64,000 nucleotides of DNA from Apium graveolens (Eukaryota > Streptophyta > Magnoliopsida > Apiales > Apiaceae), in NCBI RefSeq assembly GCF_009905375.1, contig NC_133649.1, positions 230,615,792 to 230,679,791 on the forward strand, written 5' to 3'. The notes beneath the pieces are model-generated. The model did not search any database. It was not told the origin of the DNA and saw nothing but the letters and a program-made list of their open reading frames with translations. The translations under genes and the position numbers were made by a program. Positions 41,783 through 54,462 of this stretch are shown in pieces (position 1 is the first letter of the stretch; each line of letters starts with the position of its first letter).

Positions 41783-43168
41783 CTCCCTCAAACCTAAAAC
41801 CATGCCTCTATGTCCCTAGCTATATAACTGAATCGATTCCTTAATCCTTTGAGATATATGTCATATCTTGTACTCCATATGGTCATGTTTTATCATGTTT
41901 ATTAATGTTTGCTGTTCTGCATATTTTTTCATTGATGAACTTATTGTCTACTGGTACTGTATCTTATTTAATTGTTTTACTTTGATAAGTTTTACAAGAG
42001 TAGATCAAATAAGGTAGCTAGAGTTTCGGTAGCAATATTTGTGAGGAGATGTTTTAAATTAATTTCAGTACTGAACCTGCAAATATCATGTCTAGTTTCT
42101 TAATTTGAAATTATATAAGCTAAGATATGGTTTTGTAGTTGTTTTATAATACTATTCCATTTCCGGCCGGCACTTATTAGGTAAGCACAGGAAGCAAAGG
42201 TTATTAGGAGCAGAAGAAATTATGTTTTAATCAGCCATCTCCCATGGGGTTGCCCACAAAAATAGCCAAACATGCCAAATCGGCATATTTTAGAACTACA
42301 CATATTCCAACACAGCCTTGCTTCAGGACAGATGCGCGTAATTAATTAAATAGATTACGAATCAAGTTACTGATATATGAGAAGTTACATATGAGACTAC
42401 TAAGAGCTCATCTGATTTTCAATCTTCTATTTATGCTTTTTAATTCAGACTCGGTAAAAAAAAAAAGGAAAATTTGGACACTTTAGGAAGTTGCAAAAAA
42501 GATGTTTATGTTAGGGCTATCTGTTTTTATGTTATCTGTTTTGTGAGATACCAATATTCAGAATGAATTAATAAATTTGGTTATTTATAATTTAACATTT
42601 CTCTCTAGGGTTATGTACTTTTTAAGCAATCTTGTACTCCTCTACAAATTCAATGAATTTTTAAGTAGGGTTATTAATATTAATGAATTAATAAACAACT
42701 TATATGGGTTAAAATACCTACATTTTTTACCCGGTGCGAATATTTGATCCTACAATTATAATGATCAGTATTTGATGATCTTTCAAAAAACCTTACTCCA
42801 TATGTAAAGATTTTGTTCGGCACATAGGCTTGACTTGGTTTACTTCAAAATCAAAGTCAAAGATAATAACAAGTTGTAAGATTAATGACTATCTGTACGA
42901 GCCACATAATTCTGCACTTATCTTGTTAACATACATGGGAGGGACCTCAGTCACTGTGTGCCCCCGGCAGTCTGACAGAATTCTGATGCTACATATCTCA
43001 ACTAATTAAAGTACTGGACATGATGCTCAATCAAATGAGCACCACTTGCATTGTACATAAAGACTTTCCAAGAATAAAGGTAAGGATGTTGTGTTCTCTT
43101 CCCTTTAATCTGTGGAATATTGATGTAATAATACTTGAATTTTCAGCAGGTTTGTTATAATATATCAA
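41783..43168 (+). other. Downstream part of the microRNA transcription unit and intergenic DNA
   Basis: No ORF or RNA gene recognised. Long primary transcripts with introns are usual for MIR156/157 genes, so the first part may be transcribed. I could not place a polyadenylation site. Confidence 0.45.
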
Positions 43169-43571
43169 GGGCCTGTTTGGCAGCCCACTTATAAGTCACT
43201 TATGGCTTATAAGCGTGTAACAACTTATCGACGAGTGTTTGTCGACTCAATTTATAAGCTGAATTTATAAATAAGTTGAATATTAGTAATGACGTACTTT
43301 TTCTCAACTTATTTTGATTTTTTGCTGATTTATTAACCTCAATTTTAAAATTTATATTTTTAAATATTAATCTAACTTAAAATTCAAGAATTTAGATAAT
43401 TATATTTAATAAATATGTATTTTAATTCATTTAAGAGAAAAAAATTTCTAACTTATAAATAAAATTATCAAAACACTTATCTAACTTACAAATATTATTT
43501 TATTTATCACTTATAACTCACTTATTTATTTTAAATCCTAATTTATTTATTTTCAAATTTCACGGGCACTA
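43169..43571. mobile_element. Possible MITE remnant
   Basis: Starts GGGCCTGTTTGGCAGCCCAC, the style of end seen in many plant MITEs. It carries ACTTATAAGTCACTTATGGC at the left and TATCACTTATAACTCACTTA at the right, a loose inverted arrangement. The matching CCAAACAGGCCC end is absent, so this is a decayed or partial copy. The following 43572-43889 shows nothing. Confidence 0.3.
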
Positions 43572-43889
43572 GAAGAAAAAGTAGTACTAAACTACAAACA
43601 AGTATGATCAAATTCATATTGAACTGTTTCAATTCTATTCATTAACTCTCAATTATGAAATATAGCACCAAAATAAGATGATGATGCTCTTTATTGCATG
43701 ATTACATGTGCTGATTTATCATCTAGCAACTGAAAGATATGGATCTTAGACATAAATAAATGAGAAATACTAGTCGCCAATCAGGTCCGATAACATTTCC
43801 CAATACTTAGTTTCGGTGCTATTGGTTATTGTCTTATTAGTGAAATGATCCAATTTAGTCAACTAATATAAATCTTATAAATAAAATAT

Positions 43890-44156
43890 TGTTATAAAAT
43901 GATGGAGGTAGTAACAATAAAATAACTGCTAAAATAACTACTATATTTGATCGGAGAGAGGGCAAGATGAGTAAGAGAAAGAGCAGAGAAAGAATATTCG
44001 TACAAAATTTTCATTCACAAATGCACTCTATTTACAGTAAAACTTATAGTAAAATAAAGGGATCGAGTATTTAATGCAAGTTAACAATTTCTACACATCT
44101 ATGCATAGCCTAACTATTGCAACATTGACTAACTATATGACAATTAATTTACAACA
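43890..44156 (-). repeat. 3' LTR of element E (about 267 bp)
   Basis: The inner edge TTACAACA at 44156 lies against the polypurine tract (sense CAAAGGGAAG, 44157-44166). The outer edge is proposed at TGTTATAAAATG (43890), because TGTTGT and ATAACA then form the expected inverted ends. With no second LTR in the window the outer edge is uncertain. Confidence 0.55.
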
Positions 44157-44169
44157 CTTCCCTTTGATT

Positions 44170-44973
44170 GTTAGTATAGTATGGATCATAGATTGTCTCG
44201 TTAAAACCTTGTCAAAGAAAAACTCAGTGGGATAAAAACTTTGGCGAAGGAAAAAGAGTACAATCTCCCCTTTGAAAACTAAACATTCTCTGAATTTTAT
44301 TGTAACAAATCCTTGAGTCGACGCATTCCGGTGTTATGTCATAATTTTCCAAATGTTGAATTCGGTAATGATTTCGTGAATAAATCTGCAAGGTTATCAT
44401 ATGATCGAATTTGTTGTACATCAATTTCACTATTCTTTTGAAGTACATGAGTGTAGAAGAATTTTAATGAAATGTGTTTCGTCCTGTCTCTTTGATATAT
44501 CATTCCTTGAGTTGATCAATGCATGCAGTGTTGTACTCAAACATGACAGTAGGACTTCTTGTGATGTCTGGTATTTCACATAATTCTTGAATATTCTTGA
44601 TGATAGACTGCAACAAAACACATTCTCTAATTGTTTCATGAATTGCAATGAGTTCCGAGTGATTTGTTGATGTTGCCACTGTAGTTTTCATAAGGATTTC
44701 CAAGAAATGGCTGCACCGCAATATGTAAATACATATCCAGTTTGTGATTTTCCAAAATGAGGATCTGACAAATATCCATCGTCTACATATCCGATCAACT
44801 GAGATGTTGAGTTTTTTCGGGAAGAATAATCCAAAGTATGTTGTTCCACGAAGATAACGGAATATATGTTTGATCTCATTCCAATGTCTAACCATCAGAA
44901 CATAGCTAAATCTAGCCAATAAATTCACAGCAAATGCAATATCTAGACTTGTATTATTTGCAAGATACATAAG
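44170..44973 (-). pseudogene. RNase H and RT tail of element E
   Basis: Readable pieces are MYLANNTSLDIAFAVNLLAR (usual form TRPDI), IFRYLRGT, YVDDGYLSDPHFGKSQTGYV (RNase H first Asp region, about 44740-44800), STNHSELIAIHE and a CIDQLKE block. The end of RNase H near 44300 is frame-broken. The RT/RNase H boundary is exactly where element C inserted. Confidence 0.82.
44969..44973. repeat. Target site duplication of element C, left copy (ATAAG)
   Basis: ATAAG precedes TGTTATTCCC at 44974 and is repeated at 58000-58004. Confidence 0.95.
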
Positions 44974-46028
44974 TGTTATTCCCAGTGGACTAACAATGAG
45001 ATTTACAGAAGGGGGGTTGAATGTAAATCTCAAAACTTTTTCAAGTTTTGAGCAGTTTGTAAGGCTAAGTGTTTGAGTGATCAAATGTGTGTGAATTGCT
45101 TGGAGCTGATGCAGACAGATATATATTCAAACACAAATGTAATGAACACAAAGAACTTAAAAACTTTTCTGGTGGATTTGTTGTTCCACCAGAGATGTGT
45201 TATTTCAGAAAATCTGTGATTCAAAATTAAATCACAGCTGCTTCCTAGTACAAACTAGATGATTTTCTCTCTTGATATTTCTTAACAGCTCAGGGAAAAT
45301 TCACATCTAATTACTAGCTACTACTTGGTTTATATATCACCAAGATTACAAGTGAAGACAAAGATAAAGTACAATAAGACAATAGTTCTCCACTTGTTTC
45401 TATTCCATTTTTATCCAGTGTAATATGGAATTATCTGTTGACTTTTCATTTTGAACCAGACTAAAAATGGCTGCTTTTTCTGCTGTTCCTGAAATAGGCT
45501 ACCACATCTCTGTCAATCCATGTGCCTCTGTCAGCTTTGTTAACTGTCACTATCAACTGCTATGAGACTGAGCATCCGTTGAAGCTTTCATCCGTTGATG
45601 GCTTTATCCGTTGATGCTCTAGCATTTGAAGCTTTATCCGTTGAAGCACTTATCCGTTGATGGATATTTATCCGTTGAAGCATTAGAGACATCTGTTGAA
45701 GCTTTGTTTCTTATCCGTTGAAGGTCTTCAATATCCGTTGACACTTCTTCACTTATACAAAATTACAAGGCATGAAATATTTACAATTAACCCTCCTATT
45801 TGTACATCCATTAGTAGTCAACATGACTGATTATTTCCTAACAACATCTAAGTATTACAGCTTGAAACCAGAGAGTGAAATGTGCTACAATACCAAACTT
45901 ATTGCTAAGTAAGGCTACTCCTTCAACGGATAGCCAAGATGGTCTTATCCGTTGAGGCTACAAATACTAGATTTCTACTTAAGTGTTTTGCTTAACTTAT
46001 CATCAAACTAATACACATATTCCTAACA
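44974..46028 (-). repeat. 3' LTR of element C
   Basis: TGTTATTCCC to TTCCTAACA, followed by the polypurine tract ATCTCCCCCTATTTATG at 46029. The nonamer array lies at about 45575-45740 and 45925-45955. The block at about 45358-45520 differs from the equivalent in A while both flanks align. Confidence 0.93.
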
Positions 46029-46216
46029 ATCTCCCCCTATTTATGTCTACTAGAACTGTAGGCATAAATTTGGGTTTAGCTTGATGATAACAAAACACTT
46101 AACAAATATATAAACTGTAACAAAGCAGAAATTCAAAAGTGCTACAAAAGTGTATATGCTGAGATGAAATTGAAGAAATACATTGTTTTCAGGGGTGCTC
46201 CTTTAGCCTGAGCAAA

Positions 46217-49200
46217 TTACTTTCTTTTCCTTTGATCCCTGGTTTTCTTTCCTAGCCTCCTGTCATTCTCCTCTATTTGAAGTTGAAGTTGTCTGTAGAA
46301 TTCAGCTTCATCTTCTTCATTGATATCTAACTTAGACTGCATATCCTTGAGCATTTCATTACTGACAATCTTTAGCTGATCTTTAATTCTGAAAAATTTT
46401 CTGACTCCTTTGTTGTCTCTGAACTCCATCAACCAATGAGGTGATTTGTGAATTGTAATACCTCTCTCTTGAATGAGTAAAGTTCTAGACAAGGCATTGG
46501 GCTCCCTCCAAGTTTTCCTTATGTTGGCAATCTTGTTGAGAATCTCAGTCCTGGCAGTCCTGGTAAAGCCAGAATCCTTTTGTATGGCTGAGTAGACTCT
46601 AATCAAGGTAGAGTAGCCTTCATTCAGAATTCTGTGAAGAGGCCATGTTCTTTCCCCAACTCCTTTGTATTTGAACACTAGTCTTTCTGGTAGCTATCTG
46701 TAGGCAGTTATTCCCCTTACATCCTCCAGCTCATCCAGATAGAGTTCAATGTCAGAAAATTCTTTTATGTCACAGATGTGAACATAATCATCTTTAGAGG
46801 TTTGAGGTTTAGGCTTAGGCTTCTGTGTGAATTTGATTGAGGCTTTAGAGGGTGTTGATTTAGTTCTTCTTTTCTGCTTCTTTGGTGGTGTAAAAGAGGT
46901 TAGGAAGGTGGGCAATTTGATGGTGTCCCAATCAATTGGTTCCTCTTTGGGAATGATTGTTTCACCATGAGTGTTTATGAAGGGGTCAGGTACAATGGGT
47001 TCAGGAATAGAGGGTAGTGGTTTGGATATTGATTGGTTTTCTTCAGTCTCATCTACCATCTTTCTCTTTGCATTGACCTTCTTTCTATTCCCTTTCTGCC
47101 ATTCTTCCTTACTTCTTTCCTCCATCTCAGTACCAACCATGTCCCCCATAGCTCTATCTTCACCTTTATCTTCAGTTTCTTTCTGTTCTTCAGCCTGACT
47201 TAACTTTAGCTGTTTTTCAAGCTTTGCTTGTGCTCTTTTGTTAGCCTTTAGCTGTTTGGCTTCTTCCTTCAACCTCTTGGTTTCTTCCCTCTTGGCTATT
47301 GAGAATTTGGGATGTCCTTGCATCACATAGATGCTCTTTCCCTCTCTAAAGATAACAGCCTTGTTCCTTCTTACAGCCTCATCCATGTTCTCTTTGAGCT
47401 TTATGATACTTCTACCCAAAAGCTTGTCTTCATCAGGCTTTGGAAGAGGAAAATCCACTCCTTTCATTTGAGCAAGGCTTAGAGGGTTCTTTGTAGAGTC
47501 CTTGTTGAAGCTGTTGTTGGGCTTGAGAACCATAGGTTGCAGATCTTTGAAAGAAGTTTCTCCATCCTTATGCCTCCCTACTGGCTTGAGTTCCATAATA
47601 ATTGATTCCACTTTTGTGCTATGCTTCACAGATTGTGATTGAGAAGTTGTAGAACCAAATATTAGTTGCATCTTTTCATCAATCTTCTTCCTTTGCTCTT
47701 TGACTTGCAATTCAGCTGCTGCTATCTGGATTAGATCAATTCCATCTAGCTTTCCTTTGACTTGAATTGGTGGAGAAGTTGTGATGACAGGAACTAGCAC
47801 TTGAGAAATCTGAACTGTTGTTGTTGTAGATGGCTCTCCTTCCCCTTCCCCTTTATTCTCCCCCTTTTTGTTATCATCAAGGGTAGGGGTCAAGCCTTGT
47901 GCTTTTGCCAGCTGTATCAGTAGATTTGTTTGAGTTTGTTGATTCTGAAGAATGGTGACCATAGAGTCTTCAATGATTTGAACCCTATCTTCCAATCTGG
48001 CCAGCCTCTTGTCAGCATCAGATGCTTTCCTCAGTCTCCCCAACAAATCTTGCATAGTACCATAGGGTATAACTGAATCCAATTTCTCAGCATTGTAGGA
48101 TTTCAGATCAGCAATGTCCTGCTTGAGCTCATCCACACTTAGATTTTGCTGGTAATGCTGTAACTGCAAGAGATGCAGAGATTCCAGATGAGCTTGAAGA
48201 ATTGCCTTGGTACCAGCATCTTGAGTCTCCTGAAAGGCCTTCTGAATTGTCATGACTTGTTTGACCAAAGTGACACCAAATTCTCCTGGTGTTGGTGATT
48301 TGGCCAGTGCCCATTCAGGAAGAGCAGGAGCAGAACTTGGGCCTTCTACTCCCCCTAAGTTCATGCTCTCATTCAAAGAATTAGAGTCATCATCATTAGA
48401 ATTTACTCCAAATTCTTCAGATGGCTCACCAGTTTGAGAAGGTAGGCTGTTGACAGCAGCTTTGTCTCTGAGAAGAGATTCTGAAGTGTGTATAATGTGT
48501 AGTGTCTGTTCTGCCTCCACATTGCCCTTAGCAGCCAAAAATTGAAGGGCTGAAACAGGGTGAGTAAAAGTGTCAGCATCCAAGGAAATGTTATCAATGA
48601 CAGCTTTGTAATGTTGCTGAAATTGTCTTTCCTTATCTGCATCATCCACTTTCATTAACTCACTAGCAATGGCTGAATCCACCCTTATAGCTTCTGGACC
48701 TGCCTTTCTCTCAATTTCTCTCTGTTCTTGCATCAGGGGCTCCCCCTGGCTCATACACACCCTCACACCCTCACCCTCACCTTCTAAGGTAGCACTCCTC
48801 TCACTCACTTTTGATAGGGAATATCCGTTGAAGTGGAAACTGATGGTATCAACGGATAACTGTTGTTAAGCTTATCCGTTGAAGAACAACCACTTGTCAA
48901 CGGATGAGAGATATCTGTTGAAGAAGGAAAAGATGTAGATATAGAAAGTGACATAATTGTTGAATCTGTGTGGATTGATTTTAAGTGTGGTGACACAGAT
49001 TTTGTAACTACATCTGAAAGAATTGGCTGATGATCCAACAAATCATCTAAAAGATGATGATCACCAGGTTTTGAGTGGGGCTCCTCCCTGAGTTTTAATG
49101 AGGGAGAATCAGGAATTGATGTGAATATCATATCCACATCCAGAGAGGGTGTTGGAGAGTTTGATGAATGGTGTGTTTCTATATTGAGAGAATGGGGCTG

Positions 49201-50573
49201 TGATTCCACATTTGCTGGAATCACATCAAGCTGAATTTGAGAAGGCACAGATACTGGTGGATGTATATGTGCTGTGTGTGTCCCTTGTGTGGAAACTAGG
49301 GTTTTGGCCTTCTTCTTCCTTGAAAAGGCTTGAATTGGTGAATGTGTAGCTTCAGTGTCACTCCCTCTTTTGTTCTGTGTCCCTGGTTGGGGACTATTTT
49401 CAATAGTTACAACCTTTTGGGAGGATGCAACTAGGGATATGTTGGACTCCTTTTGAACCACCACAGTCTTTTGAGAGACTGTGGCTTAGCTGGTTTGGGT
49501 ACCACTCACCTCTCCCACCTTATCCTGGGGGGCTTTTTGATGTCCACCCCTCCCCTCACCACTCACACCCTGTTCACTCCCTTCAGGGTTTATGGTAGTT
49601 GTTACAACTGTTGTTTTTTGAGAAACAACAGAGGTAGGTTTCTTTGACTTGACTTTGGAAACTTTAGATTTGGTGGCTTTGGTAAGAGCCTGTTTGGATA
49701 ATGACACAGGTTCCATAGCCACACTAGAAGGCAAAGAAACATTGGGGATGGAAATAGTAGGAGTTATAGAAACAATTACCTCACTTACCTGTGGTGCATT
49801 CATGATTGGCAAGTATACCAATTGCACCTGGCTGTTGAGGTTCATTCTCAAAAGGTCTGCATGGACCCTTTTCTCTTGAGCCCAGCATTTGAGTTTATTA
49901 TTCTCATTGGATATAACCAAACCTTCAGCAACATGGTTAGCCAATAACATAAAGAATCTAGCAAAGTAGATGTTATGTGGTCTATTAGCTTTGTTGCCTA
50001 ATCTGAACCTAATTCTAGCATAACACAGTTGCTAAAATTAAAGTACCTATCAGAAACTAGCATATAGAGCATATTAACAAGAGATGAAGTGATAGCATCA
50101 AAATTGCAAATCTTCCCAGAGAAAACCTTAATAAAGGCATCTCGAAGAAAACTCCATTCTTTCCTAAGGCCTTTCCTTCTAATACTACCTAAACTAGCAG
50201 AATCAAAAGTATAGCCTATGGAATCGAGCATTGCAGAGACATCTTTATCAGTATGTGGTGTCATGGCATTATTCTCAAGCAACTTAAAGCAAGATTGTAT
50301 ATCATCACAATTAATGCAATAGTCCTTACCTTTGAGAGAGAAGGCAATAGTCATATCTGTGGAGTTAAACTCTGCAGTTGTCCAAATTTCCTCAATCACT
50401 TCACAGTAGATGGTTGGGGCTTCCAGCATTGCATAGCTCAGTTTGCAGTTCTTGATGAAGTCCATCATCTTGTGATAATCAGAATGGGCTTCATTCTTTT
50501 CAACCAAGACTATGAAATTATTCTTTTCATAAACAAATCATGTTTGAGACATAATTTTGACTACTGGTGCCAT
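46217..50573 (-). pseudogene. ORF2 of element C (unknown protein in env position, broken)
   Basis: Homologous to ORF2 of A along its full length. The start ATG lies at 50571-50573, with a TGA after MSQT (GGA in A). Open pieces are 50507-49998, 49950-49486, 49464-48805, 48808-46694 and 46678-46217. A deletion near 48808 removes part of the nonamer-coded Ser/Thr-rich region that is present in A at 17340-17500. The 704-codon piece holds the coiled coil and the insertion NPLSLAQMKGVDF, and extends to DVRGITAYR, where a TAG (46693 side) breaks it. It ends KKTRDQRKRK like A. Confidence 0.75.
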
Positions 50574-51086
50574 TGTTGTGAGTAGAGGTTGCAGAGAAAA
50601 ACTTGAGAATTGAGAGAGAAAGAGAATGATAATTGCAAGAAAGCGTCAAGTGAAAATAAGAATTCAATTGGGCTTTTATACTTTCTTGAATTAAAACATA
50701 AATAAAATAATTAAATGATACTTTTAAGTAAGTGACAGCCGTTCAGGAATAAATAAAACTGTAGAAATTCTGAAAACTACCGTAAATACAAATACATACA
50801 ACACTGTATATCTGTATCAACGGTTGAGTAAAAGAATCAACGGCTGTGACTCACTGACGTGACACATCAACGGATAAGGTAAATAGTTATCCGTTGATGA
50901 ACAACACCATTTTATCCGTTGAAGAATAAAATTACCAGAAATGTATTTGTCTTTCAACGGATGACGAATATCCGTTGATAGAACAATTTTGGCTTTCAAC
51001 GGACAGGGAATATTCGTTGACAGGATAAGTCTTGATTAAAGTCAACTTTGTTCTTGCAGCAAATTCATTTCAGGCTACAAGACAGA
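50574..51086 (-). repeat. Spacer between RNase H and ORF2 of element C, with inverted nonamer array
   Basis: No gene. ATCAACGGATAAGG with TTATCCGTTGATG, then TTATCCGTTGAAG, TTCAACGGATGACG and ATATCCGTTGATAG lie at 50868-50980, paralleling the spacer of A. Confidence 0.75.
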
Positions 51087-53201
51087 TTACATAGATGACA
51101 TAGATTGTGAATAGTTGAGCATACCTAACTCACTTACTAATCTTGTGAATGTTGATTCATCAAGTGGCTTGGTAAATATGTCTGCAATCTGTTTTTCACT
51201 TGGAACAAAATAAAGTTCCACTGTACCTTTCATCACATGTTCCCTAATGAAGTGGTACTTGATATCAATGTGCTTGGTTCTTGAGTGCTGCACTGGATTT
51301 TCAGTAATGGCAATGGCACTTGTGTTGTCACAAAATATTGGAATTTTGTCAACAGTTATACCATAGTCAAATAACTGATTCCTCATCCATAGTATTTGTG
51401 CACAGCAACTACCAGCTGCAATGTACTCAGCTTCAGCTGTCGATGTGGAAACAGAATTCTGCTTCTTGCTGAACCATGATACAAGCTTGTTCCCTAGAAA
51501 TTGACAGGTGCCTGTTGTGCTTTTCCTGTCTATTTTGCAACCTGCATAATCTGCATCTGAGTAGCCAATTAGATCAAAACCAGACTCTCTAGGGTACCAA
51601 ATTCCTAGATTTGGAGTCCCCTTGAGATATCTGAAAATTCTTTTAATAGCCTCTAAGTGAGATTCTTTAGGATCAGCTTGAAATCTAGCACAGAGACATG
51701 TAGAAAACATAATATCAGGTCTACTGGCAGTTAAATATAAAAGTGAGCCAACCATGCCTCTATAACTTGTAATATCTACAGACTTTTCAGCCTTGTTTAA
51801 TTCAAGCTTGGTGGCAGTGGCCATGGGAGTTTTTGCAGGTGAACAATCCATTAAGTCAAACTTCTTTAAAAGATCATAAATATATTTAGTTTGACTAATG
51901 AAAATTCCACCACTAACTTGTTTAACTTGTAAACTAAGAAAGTAAGTTAGCTCTCCCATCATGCTCATTTCATATTTAATTTGCATTAATTTAGCAAACT
52001 TTTTACAAAGTTTATCATCTGTAGATCCAAATATAATATCATCTACATAAATTTGTACAAGTATCTTAGAGCCATTAACATTTCTAAAGAAGAGAGTTTT
52101 GTCAACAGTACCTCTTGTGAAGTGATTATCTAGAAGGAACTTTGATAAAGTCTCATACCAGGCTCTAGGTGCTTGCTTTAGTCCATAGAGTGCTTTCAAC
52201 AAATAATACACATGGTCTGGAAAATTTGGATCTTCAAAACCTGGAGGTTGGCTTACATAAACTTCTTCCTCCAATTCCCCATTTAGAAATGCACTCTTGA
52301 CATCCATCTGATAGACTTTGAAATTGGCATTAGCTGCATAGGCTAGAAAGATTCTGATGGCTTCAAGTCTGGCAACTGGAGCAAATGTTTCATCAAAATC
52401 TATTCCCTCTTGTTGAGAGTAGCCTTTAGCAAACAATCTGGCTTTATTCCTTATGACAATGCCAATTTCATCCATCTTGTTTCTGAATACCCATTTTGTG
52501 TCAATAGAACTTTTGTTCTTTGGCTTGGGTACCAGCTTCCATACTTTGTTCCTCTCAAATTGGTTTAGCTCCTCTTGCATTGCTAAAATCCAATCTGGAT
52601 CCAAAAGAGCTTCTTCCACTCGCTTAGGTTCCTCCTGTGATAGAAAACTACTATACAGACATTCATCTTGAGTAGCCCTTCTAGTTTGTACTTTTGATGT
52701 AGCATCACCAATGATCAGTTCAAAAGGGTGATTCTTGGTCCATTTCCTTTGAGTTGGTAGATTAGCCCTTGATGAGGTTGCCTCAGTATTGTCATGATGT
52801 GAGATAGACTGTTGATTTGTTGAAACTCCCCTTGAGTTGCTGATCCTTTGAAAGGAATTGGGAGTTCTATCAACTGATGAGGTGAATTGATTATCCGTTG
52901 ACAGACTGTGATCAACGGATGCTTCGTTATGAACTTCAACGGATGATGCACTTTGTCTTTCAACGGATGCTGCATTGCTTCTTTCAACGGAAGCTGAATT
53001 ATGACTTTCAACGGATGCAGCATTCTGTGCATTATCCAAAGGCAGACTCTGGTTTCTTCTTGAGATGCCTTCTTCATCATTCTCATCTTCACTATCATCA
53101 CAATATATCTCAATGTTGTCAAATTTGAGTCCTTCATGATGTCCCTCATCTGTTAGTCCATCAATCTTTTTATCATCAAACACAACATGTACAGATTCCA
53201 T
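51087..53201 (-). CDS. Integrase C-terminus, reverse transcriptase and RNase H of element C (uninterrupted 704 codons)
   Basis: One open frame from [10 protein letters not shown] to [13 protein letters not shown]. In order: the ASVE-repeat linker (52900-53020), [72 protein letters not shown], catalytic [22 protein letters not shown], RNase H SDADYAGC (Asp kept), [20 protein letters not shown] and the [10 protein letters not shown] end. All RT and RNase H catalytic residues seen are intact, unlike in A. It has no start of its own: it is the downstream part of pol, cut off from gag and integrase by stops (TGA at about 53241, TAA at about 53868). Confidence 0.9.
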   Translation of the reverse strand: MESVHVVFDDKKIDGLTDEGHHEGLKFDNIEIYCDDSEDENDEEGISRRNQSLPLDNAQNAASVESHNSASVERSNAASVERQSASSVEVHNEASVDHSLSTDNQFTSSVDRTPNSFQRISNSRGVSTNQQSISHHDNTEATSSRANLPTQRKWTKNHPFELIIGDATSKVQTRRATQDECLYSSFLSQEEPKRVEEALLDPDWILAMQEELNQFERNKVWKLVPKPKNKSSIDTKWVFRNKMDEIGIVIRNKARLFAKGYSQQEGIDFDETFAPVARLEAIRIFLAYAANANFKVYQMDVKSAFLNGELEEEVYVSQPPGFEDPNFPDHVYYLLKALYGLKQAPRAWYETLSKFLLDNHFTRGTVDKTLFFRNVNGSKILVQIYVDDIIFGSTDDKLCKKFAKLMQIKYEMSMMGELTYFLSLQVKQVSGGIFISQTKYIYDLLKKFDLMDCSPAKTPMATATKLELNKAEKSVDITSYRGMVGSLLYLTASRPDIMFSTCLCARFQADPKESHLEAIKRIFRYLKGTPNLGIWYPRESGFDLIGYSDADYAGCKIDRKSTTGTCQFLGNKLVSWFSKKQNSVSTSTAEAEYIAAGSCCAQILWMRNQLFDYGITVDKIPIFCDNTSAIAITENPVQHSRTKHIDIKYHFIREHVMKGTVELYFVPSEKQIADIFTKPLDESTFTRLVSELGMLNYSQSMSSM

Positions 53202-54449
53202 GACAATATTGGTTCTTAGATTGTAGACCCTATATGATTTTCAAGCAGAATAACCAACAAATATTCCTTCATCAGCCTTTGCATCAAACTTTCCTTTGTG
53301 ATCAGATTGATTCCTTAAGATGTAGCATTTGCAACCAAAGACATGTAGAAAGTTTAAAGTTGGTTTTCTTCTCTTGAATAATTGATAGGGAGTCATGCAT
53401 TTTGCTTGATTGATTAGAGAAATATTCTGAGTGTAACATGCACAGTTAACAGCCTCAGCCCAAAAATAAGTTGGGAGTTTTGACTCCTCAAGCATTGTCC
53501 TTGCAGCTTCAATTAGTGATCTGTTCTTCCTTTCCACCACACCATTTTGTTGTGGAGTTCTTGGAGCTGAAAACTCATGCATGATCCCATTTTCTTCACA
53601 GAACATCTTCATGGTTGAATTCTTGAACTGAGTTCCATTGTCACTCCTAATATTCCTTACTTTGAAATCAGGATGATTGTTGACTTGCTTGATATGATTG
53701 ATGATGATTTCACTAGCTTCATCCTTTGATCCAAGAAAATAAACCCATGAAAACTTTGAGAAATCATCTACAATCACTAGGCAGTATCTTTTCCTTGAAA
53801 TTGACAATACATTGACTAGTCCAAAAAGATCCATGTGTAGAAGTTGCAGTGGTTCATCAATTGCAGATTAAAGCTTCTTACTGAATGATACTTTCTTTTG
53901 CTTTCCTTTCTGACAAGCATCACACAGTCCATCCCTTGTGAATTCCACTAGAGGCATTCCTCTAACTAAGTCCTTTTTGACTAGATCATTCATTGTCTTG
54001 AAATTCAAATGGGACAGCTTCTTGTGTCAAAGTCAACTTTCAACTGGACTTGCTTTGCTGAGAAGACAAGTAATGGATTCTGCATCTGTAGAGTTGAAAT
54101 TAGCTAAGTACACATTCCCTTTTCTAACTCCAGTTAGAACCACTTTATTGTCCTTTTTACTTGTGACAATACAGGCTTCAGAATTGAAGGAAACAAAATT
54201 CCCTTTGTCACATAGTTGACTGATGCTCAATAAATTGTGTTTGAGACCATCAACCAATGCAACTTCATCAATGATGACATTTTCTCTTGCAATCAAGCCA
54301 TATCCCATAGTGAATCCTTTGCTGTCATCTCCAAAGGTTATGCTAGGGCCAGCTCTCTCCTTAAACTCTGTGAGCAGGGTGAAATCTCCTGTCATGTGTC
54401 TTGGACAACCACTGTCCAAGTACCATAGATTCCTTCTTTGTCCCTGCAC
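53202..54449 (-). pseudogene. Protease and integrase core of element C
   Basis: Protease motif WYLDSGCPRHMTG (about 54410) and domain to SPVES. Two TGA codons (54033-54035 and 54027-54029) follow; the second coincides with the integrase TGA in A. The integrase core is open over 53834-53241 with VIVDDFSKFSW, IRSDNGTQFKNS and PQQNGVVERKNRS; the Glu after the second Asp motif is replaced by Gln here. A TAA near 53868 and a TGA near 53241 break the frame. Confidence 0.9.
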
Positions 54450-54462
54450 ACAATAAAATCAA

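Noticed and set aside
42930..43010. Possible second microRNA hairpin (GC-richer stretch with CTGACAGAATTCTG)
   Set aside because: No stable stem of microRNA type and no known mature sequence could be read.
46694..48808. 704-codon ORF as an independent host gene
   Set aside because: It is the central part of ORF2 of element C and has a homologue at the same place in element A.
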